Shown: positions 59,022 through 64,000 of the stretch, piece after piece
How positions within the stretch are numbered: position 1 is the first letter of the stretch
Layout: each line of letters starts with the position of its first letter
Assembly: GCA_028095005.1 (NCBI GenBank)
Contig: CM051463.1
Location: forward strand, 82,069,002 to 82,133,001
Length of the DNA stretch: 64,000 nucleotides
Direction of reading: 5' to 3'
From: Rhynchospora pubera
Taxonomy: Eukaryota; Streptophyta; Magnoliopsida; Poales; Cyperaceae
The notes under the pieces: model-generated
Database searches by the model: none
What the model was told of the DNA's origin: nothing
The model's input: the letters and a program-made list of their open reading frames with translations, nothing else
Made by a program: the position numbers and the translations under genes

Positions 59022-60522
59022 ATTCATGTCTGAGCGTCTCTTTTGTAGTTCTGTAAGTTTAGTGCAGTGTAATTATGGATCTTGGCTCGAAGGATAGTTG
59101 TAGATGAACACCTGCTTATCAGGTTCTTTTTGTTGTGCAGATTTAAAGGGTTAAATTAGGGTTAAATTTTGCTTAGTTGTCTTGTTAGGTGGGAAAAAAG
59201 AACACATAATTTTGGGGTAAGTTATGGAAAAAAAAAAAGAATTTTGAGACGGTGAATCTGGTACTTTTTCGACCTTAATGTAATGTGGTACGAACTGACA
59301 GATTGGTATACATACTTTGGATGTGTTGGCCCGAAATTTCATAGGTGAAAAGTGAAAACTGAAAAACAAATTAATATGAATCGATAAGGACTAGTACAAG
59401 TTGCCAACAATTATAACAAGTTGTACATTTTAATGGGTTCATTTTTAAGTGCAGTAGGTTTAAGGTTTGCTAAGACGGTGAGAATGTTCATTATTATTGT
59501 TGAAATGTCCTATGGGTTATACAATGCATTGCTGTTGGTAGCAGGAAATGAGAGAAGCGAGCGAAGGAACAAAATAGAAATAATCAAATAATTCGACTGT
59601 GTTATGCATCTTAACATAATTTCAACAAACAAGTAAATATTCTCAAAAGTTTATTATGGAATAGAAAAGAAAAAAGAAAATACTAAACTAAGAAGATACT
59701 TTTGTTAATGCAATTAAGGTGTTCCTGTATGGCATGAGATTGGTAGATTCCGTCTATTGCATAAATCTGGTTACATGGAACAATCACAATATGGAATTTT
59801 CATTGTGTCTACCAATTTCCGTCCAATTATTTGATGAAACCATACATCAAGTTTAACAAATCAGTGAAATTAAAAAAAAAAAATCAGTGGCTTGTTTTGT
59901 AATAATATTCTTGCTTCATTGTTCAGATTCTGGATTTATTTGAATTCTTGACACAACTTTGTTCGTTTGTACATGTCATACCATGCTTTTGCCAAAACGG
60001 CATGGCATTGGAAGTATAATGTGTTACATTTCAATTTTCATGAAATAAAAAAACATTTCAGGATCATCTGAATAATACATAATTATTATTATTATTAATC
60101 CCCTTAATGCTGCTTGATACGGAAAAACAATGATCGGTGGTTGATGGTTGATAGCAAAATTCTAACCAAATTGTGGAGCAATAAAAAAAAAATGATTGCG
60201 GCATTTGGGAGAGACCACATCAGGGATAGCATCAACTCTCTTGTAATTTAAAAAAAAGAAAGGAAAAAAATCCCCACAATAAATAGCATAGCAAGAAGTG
60301 ACACATACATGTATATACTAAGTATAAGTAAGAAGAGAAGTGGCCGAAGCCAAACATTAATTAAAGATGGTTGAAAAATTATTTTATTATTATCATAATT
60401 CGACAAACCCAAGCTAAAACTTTCCTATTTTTGTAGTTATTATTATTTTATTATTATCATAATTCGACTAAGCAATATTATCAGTGCGTGCTGAATTATC
60501 GTTAAGCAGAACTAGCTAACCG
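59022..60522. other. Intergenic DNA between convergent genes
   Basis: 3'UTRs of the WD40 gene (+) and the ubiquitin-like gene (-). A direct repeat attttattattatcataatt plus cgac occurs at about 60380 and 60448. No gene seen. Confidence 0.55.
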
Positions 60523-60819
60523 TTAATTAGACCATTCTAGAGTGAGCGCATTCTCCTCGCCCTCCTGAATGCCGTTCCCTTGAACAGTTTCTTTCCATTC
60601 CCATACCGGTCCATAGATGCCGTCTGCATTTTTCATTTGCAGTATCTGTCTACCTGGGTAGATACCGGTCACGTCAGATATTTTCTTTTTGAGCTCGGCG
60701 ATTGTATCATTAGCTTCAACCTCCACCTGAAAAATCTTTTCATCCTTTGAGTCGCTGCTTTTGGGCTTTTCTTTTTTTTGGAGGAACTTGGGCTCCAGCT
60801 GCTTGATCGTAATAATCAT
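60523..60819 (-). CDS. Ubiquitin-like domain protein, small single-exon gene
   Basis: 98 aa on the minus strand, ATG at 60817-60819 and TAA at 60523-60525, intronless. It starts MIITIKQLEPKFLQKKEKPK; the later VEVEANDTIAELKKKISDVT followed by GIYPGRQILQM is the beta-grasp ubiquitin pattern (compare VEVEPSDTIENVKAKIQDKE and GIPPDQQRLIF in ubiquitin). The loop between strands 1 and 2 is enlarged and charged. There is no C-terminal Gly-Gly, so it cannot be conjugated as ubiquitin is. It resembles the divergent single-Ubl proteins that form lineage-specific families in plants; function unknown. A TATA box lies about 106 nt upstream. Confidence 0.8.
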   Translation of the reverse strand: MIITIKQLEPKFLQKKEKPKSSDSKDEKIFQVEVEANDTIAELKKKISDVTGIYPGRQILQMKNADGIYGPVWEWKETVQGNGIQEGEENALTLEWSN

Positions 60820-60924
60820 ACTTGCTGATGGATGTACGAGGCACGCGGAAATTGATTGTTGAGGATTTGAGAATTGAGAAAAAAAAAAACAATTTGAAAA
60901 TGCAGTTTGTACTGTCGTTCACAG

Positions 60925-60932
60925 AATTTATA
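60925..60932 (-). promoter_or_regulatory. TATA box of the ubiquitin-like gene
   Basis: On the minus strand gccTATAAATTctg, about 106 nt before the ATG, a plausible distance for a short 5'UTR. Confidence 0.6.
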
Positions 60933-60939
60933 GGCGAGC

Positions 60940-62175
60940 TTGAAATATTTAAGCGGCGCGTTATGGAAATGGATTAAATCGTGCAATTGATATCATTAAT
61001 TATTTTAGATCATGTAATTAATTCGAAAATTTTATCAGATTTTATTTCTATAATATGCGCTATACGGCTATACGAGCTATTAGCCTTTTTATTTTATTAA
61101 TTTCTTTAATGAGCATGGTCATTTACTCATTTGGATATGATATCTATTTTCCGTACAGTATCCATGTATATCCGATGTGATGCCATTTAGGTTCTTTTCC
61201 CCGGGAATTGAACCAGGGTCCAACAGTGTCTTGCACGGATATCAGTGAGGGTATTTCGGTCCAACTAAAAATTTTAAGTGATCGGATCAAATTTAATTGT
61301 GCGAATCAATTCCCAATTTCGAATTTCCCTGTATAATTAATTTCTCAATATTAATCACCAGCGTTTTGTTTCCTTTTTAACTTTTATAAAATGGAAATCG
61401 CGTAATTAATGTATGTTGTATCCATCAATGGATTGGATAGATTCCAACGTATTTACAAACGAATGCGCAAAACGGGAATGATAACATCATCTAATCTATT
61501 TTTTATTATAATCAAATATTATTGATAATAATCCCAGTCCCAGCCTTCTGTTCTGTCATCAATTTTAGACAAGATCTGTTAACTTAAATCCTTTTGCATT
61601 TTGGGCTTTTAACGGGCCGAGTTCTTTTGTCCTTGTAATTTCCCTTGCCTAGTCTTTTCCTTAACAACATCACAACATGAATCATGAATGAACACCTGTA
61701 GAAATCGAGAAGCTTCTGAAGAATTAAATCCAAAAAGTCAAAATTCAACCGAGCAACTGGAGTCCGTTGTGAATTTGTGATGTAACCTGGAGAGGAATGC
61801 GGGCCCCACATGACAGGTACCAGCGAAGCAATGGCGTAGCGTGGGAACCGCGCGCGAGTGAGACCAATCACACCCTCACAACTCTTATCCCTTCCTATCC
61901 AAAAATCGCAGCAGAAAAATAATAATAAATCATCATGAAATTAGAGTTTAGAGATAATAATCATTAAATAATGAAACAATATCATGATTCAATACTTCTG
62001 ATGCCCCTAGGGAGCGTTTAGTATCTCTCCAATCGCACGTAAAGTAATTTTTCTAATTCATAACATATTAACATAACCCCTCTCGTCACTCCACGTCCAC
62101 GACACCTACTACTATTTCTCCTCTCTCTCTCTCTTTCTCAACTCTCCAGCGGGAGCCGAAGGTTCAACTTCTCTC
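60940..62175. promoter_or_regulatory. Shared upstream region of the ubiquitin-like gene (-) and AKR2 (+)
   Basis: The two genes diverge. The AKR2 side has gcgggccccaca at about 61799 (GGGCCCCAC, a TCP/site-II-like element common in housekeeping promoters), gaccaatcac (CCAAT box, about 61862) and a CT-rich leader at 62117-62142. No other gene is seen; the minus-strand ORF 61584-61871 lacks resemblance to any family. Confidence 0.45.
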
Positions 62176-63994
62176 ATGGCTTCTCAAGGTAAATATATGT
62201 ATATATTTCTTCCTTCCTTAAAATTCGGTTGTTATGACTTATGAGTGGCCAGGTGGAGGGGAAGGTCGAATTATGAGGTGCACATGGCGTAGCTTTCCAT
62301 GTAACGGGTCTCATGGATTTATTTCGGATGACATGACATGACATGAGTGTGGAGTTACACCGGGCATCTGGTCGTGGTTTCATTCTACACTCTACTGTAG
62401 ATGAATTGAATCTTATTATTGACTTATTGTAGACAGGAAGCAGCATTATATATTGTTGTTGATATTTAACCCAGGGATATTTTCAAATTCCTAAATTTTA
62501 GATGTGAGAATTTTGGGGAATTTTTATTTATCTTATATATGGGAAATACTTGCATGCATTACCATTTGAAAGGTGCTTTTCCCCCTTGTTAAAACTTAAA
62601 ACCATTGATTATTTTAATATTATTTCTTCTAAAATATAATATAAGTTTATGTTACTTGAAATTAATTATTTATTTCTGATTTATTGCGAATTGTTTAGAT
62701 GAGACTAAGAGCTCCAAGCCTGAATCTACATCAACCCAGCCACAGCCAACCCGCCGGCCTGCCACCTCAGCTGCTGGATTTCCCAATCCTTTCGACTTCT
62801 CTGCCATGAGCAGTCTGCTCAGTGTACGTATGCCATCAACTTCATTTCTACTTATATGTTTCTTTCAGTCTGTTAATTACAAATGATGTAGCTTCTTCAA
62901 TTATTACCACATCAGCATTGCATCCGTGCAAATCCTGAACTCTCTTCCAACTACATTCTAAAAAGAAAAATAGAAGAATTGTAGTTATAAGTTAAATTGC
63001 AAAATTATGTTAATCTAAATTAAATAAGGTTTTAAATTTTGGACGGATTGAGTTGTTGAAAATTCCATCTACTATATATTTTGCTGGCCCATTTAATCAT
63101 TTAATTTAAGAACAAAAAGAAAGCATAGTAATTTAAATTTAGAAACAACTTCAAAATAAATACTTTGCTAATATGTTGCAGGAGCCTTCAGTAAAAGAAA
63201 TGGCAGAACAGATAGCGAAAGATCCAGCATTCACCCAGATGGCAGAACAGCTTCAGAAAAGCATACAGATGACTTCCCAGGAAAGTGGTGGCCCTGCATA
63301 CCCACAAATGGATCCACAAAAATACATGTCATCCATGCAACAACTCCTACAGAATCCTCAGTTCGTTACAATGGCCGAGCGTCTTGGTACTGCTCTCTTG
63401 CAGGTACTTCATCATTGCTGGGTTTTCCTAAAATTCGTCAATGAGAATACATGAGTAAATTTATAGATTGAACATGCTGGATCAAATTTCTTATATTTAG
63501 TGTTCTTTGTGGTTGAAATCTTGTTACTAACTTATTATGCATTGACAGAAAGGCATAGAATTTGCAAATACATCTATTGGTACTCTCTTAATCTTTAGAA
63601 TGCTATTTGTTAGATTGGTAACCAATATATAGAGAGAGGAATATGTTTAATTTACCATATTACCCTTTGTTGATCAGGTGGGTTGAATATAATAAATTCT
63701 TAAAGTGTGTAAGAACTCCAACCGTGTGTATGCAAAAAAAGTCTTGTGCCTATCTAAACTTTTACAGTACTTTTGTATAGGCATCTTCCTAGCTGCTGTC
63801 ACGGAAATTACTGCAAATAATAAAAAAAAAACTAAAAAATTGCAGGATCCTGTTATGTCCAAAATGGTAGATAATTTGACGAATCCAGAACACAGACAAC
63901 AGCTTGAAGAAAGAATGGCCCGCATGAAGGAGGATCCCTCCCTCAAACAAATCCTTGATGAGATTGAAACTGGTGGTCCCACTGCCATGATGAA
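62176..63994 (+). CDS. AKR2: Ankyrin repeat domain-containing protein 2 (AKR2), 5' part
   Basis: Cytosolic chaperone that, in Arabidopsis, binds plastid outer-envelope proteins and delivers them to chloroplasts. Exons seen: 62176-62188, 62699-62823, 63182-63403, 63846-63994; the window ends on the donor gtaagt (63995-64000), so the gene is partial. Reads MASQ|DETKSSKPES, AAGFPNPFDFSAMSSLLS, EPSVKEMAEQIAKDPAFTQM-AEQLQKSIQ, MQQLLQNPQFVTMAERLGTA-LLQ, DPVMSKMVDNLTNPEHRQQL-EERMARMKEDPSLKQILDEI-ETGGPTAMMK. The repeated Met/Gln/Pro-rich STI1-like helices are diagnostic of AKR2. The ankyrin repeats should lie beyond the window. The start is supported by the family MAS. N-terminus and by all phases. 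Confidence 0.92.
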
Positions 63995-64000
63995 GTAAGT

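Noticed and set aside
60378..60472. Direct repeat attttattattatcataatt as a target duplication
   Set aside because: The repeats are about 68 bp apart with no element-like ends between; more likely a local duplication of AT-rich DNA.
1..64000. LTR retrotransposons, CRISPR arrays, organellar inserts or integrated viral genes
   Set aside because: Looked for long direct terminal repeats, gag/pol motifs, regular spacer arrays and plastid or viral-type genes; none was seen.

Overview
The window is nuclear DNA from a flowering plant. Genes have many small exons with GT/AG introns, intergenic DNA is AT-rich, and the genes are plant versions of U2A', RAD52-2, AKR2 and a SEN1-like helicase. The transposon fauna (RTE LINE, L1 LINE, Helitron, Tourist-like and Mutator-like MITEs) is also plant-typical. 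The RTE sequence looks most like those of grasses, so a monocot is my best guess, but the species cannot be fixed from this window.

Left half (1-33.3 kb) is a same-strand tandem family of a SEN1/UPF1-type superfamily 1 helicase. Copy 1 (179-4762, remnants to 6054) keeps every helicase motif but has a one-base deletion in exon 6 that removes the normal C-terminus. A broken middle copy survives as two scraps (13589-13741 and 19533-19931) plus its 3' flank to 21488. Copy 2 (22527-27671) is intact and carries a 27-bp in-frame minisatellite in its last exon. Because the copies and their flanks are homologous, each supplies the pre-insertion site for transposons in the other: a 242-bp retroposon in copy 1 intron 6, a Helitron behind copy 2, and a Tourist MITE behind the broken copy.

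Between the copies lie a 104-bp tandem repeat (8.3-9.0 kb), two arrays of a dyad-symmetric motif (CCGTT-GAG-AACGG), each followed by the same small exon-like fragment, an orphan terminal-exon-like ORF, and MITEs. Behind copy 2 sits a complete Helitron (27919-31164) carrying four exons of an RluA-type pseudouridine synthase gene. After it comes an L1 LINE fragment (minus strand) with an RTE LINE fragment (plus strand) nested inside; both have exact target-site duplications.

The centre (33.3-40.9 kb) is gene-poor and relic-rich, with a second Helitron 3' end at 39478 and a foldback element beside it.

The right half (40.9-64 kb) holds ordinary conserved genes: U2A' (splicing), RAD52-2 (plastid DNA binding), a WD40 protein, a minus-strand ubiquitin-like protein, and the start of AKR2 (cytosolic targeting factor for plastid outer-envelope proteins), cut by the window end exactly at a splice donor. 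They look like independent housekeeping loci. Several foldback MITEs with 10-11-bp duplications sit just upstream of the WD40 gene and of helicase copy 2.
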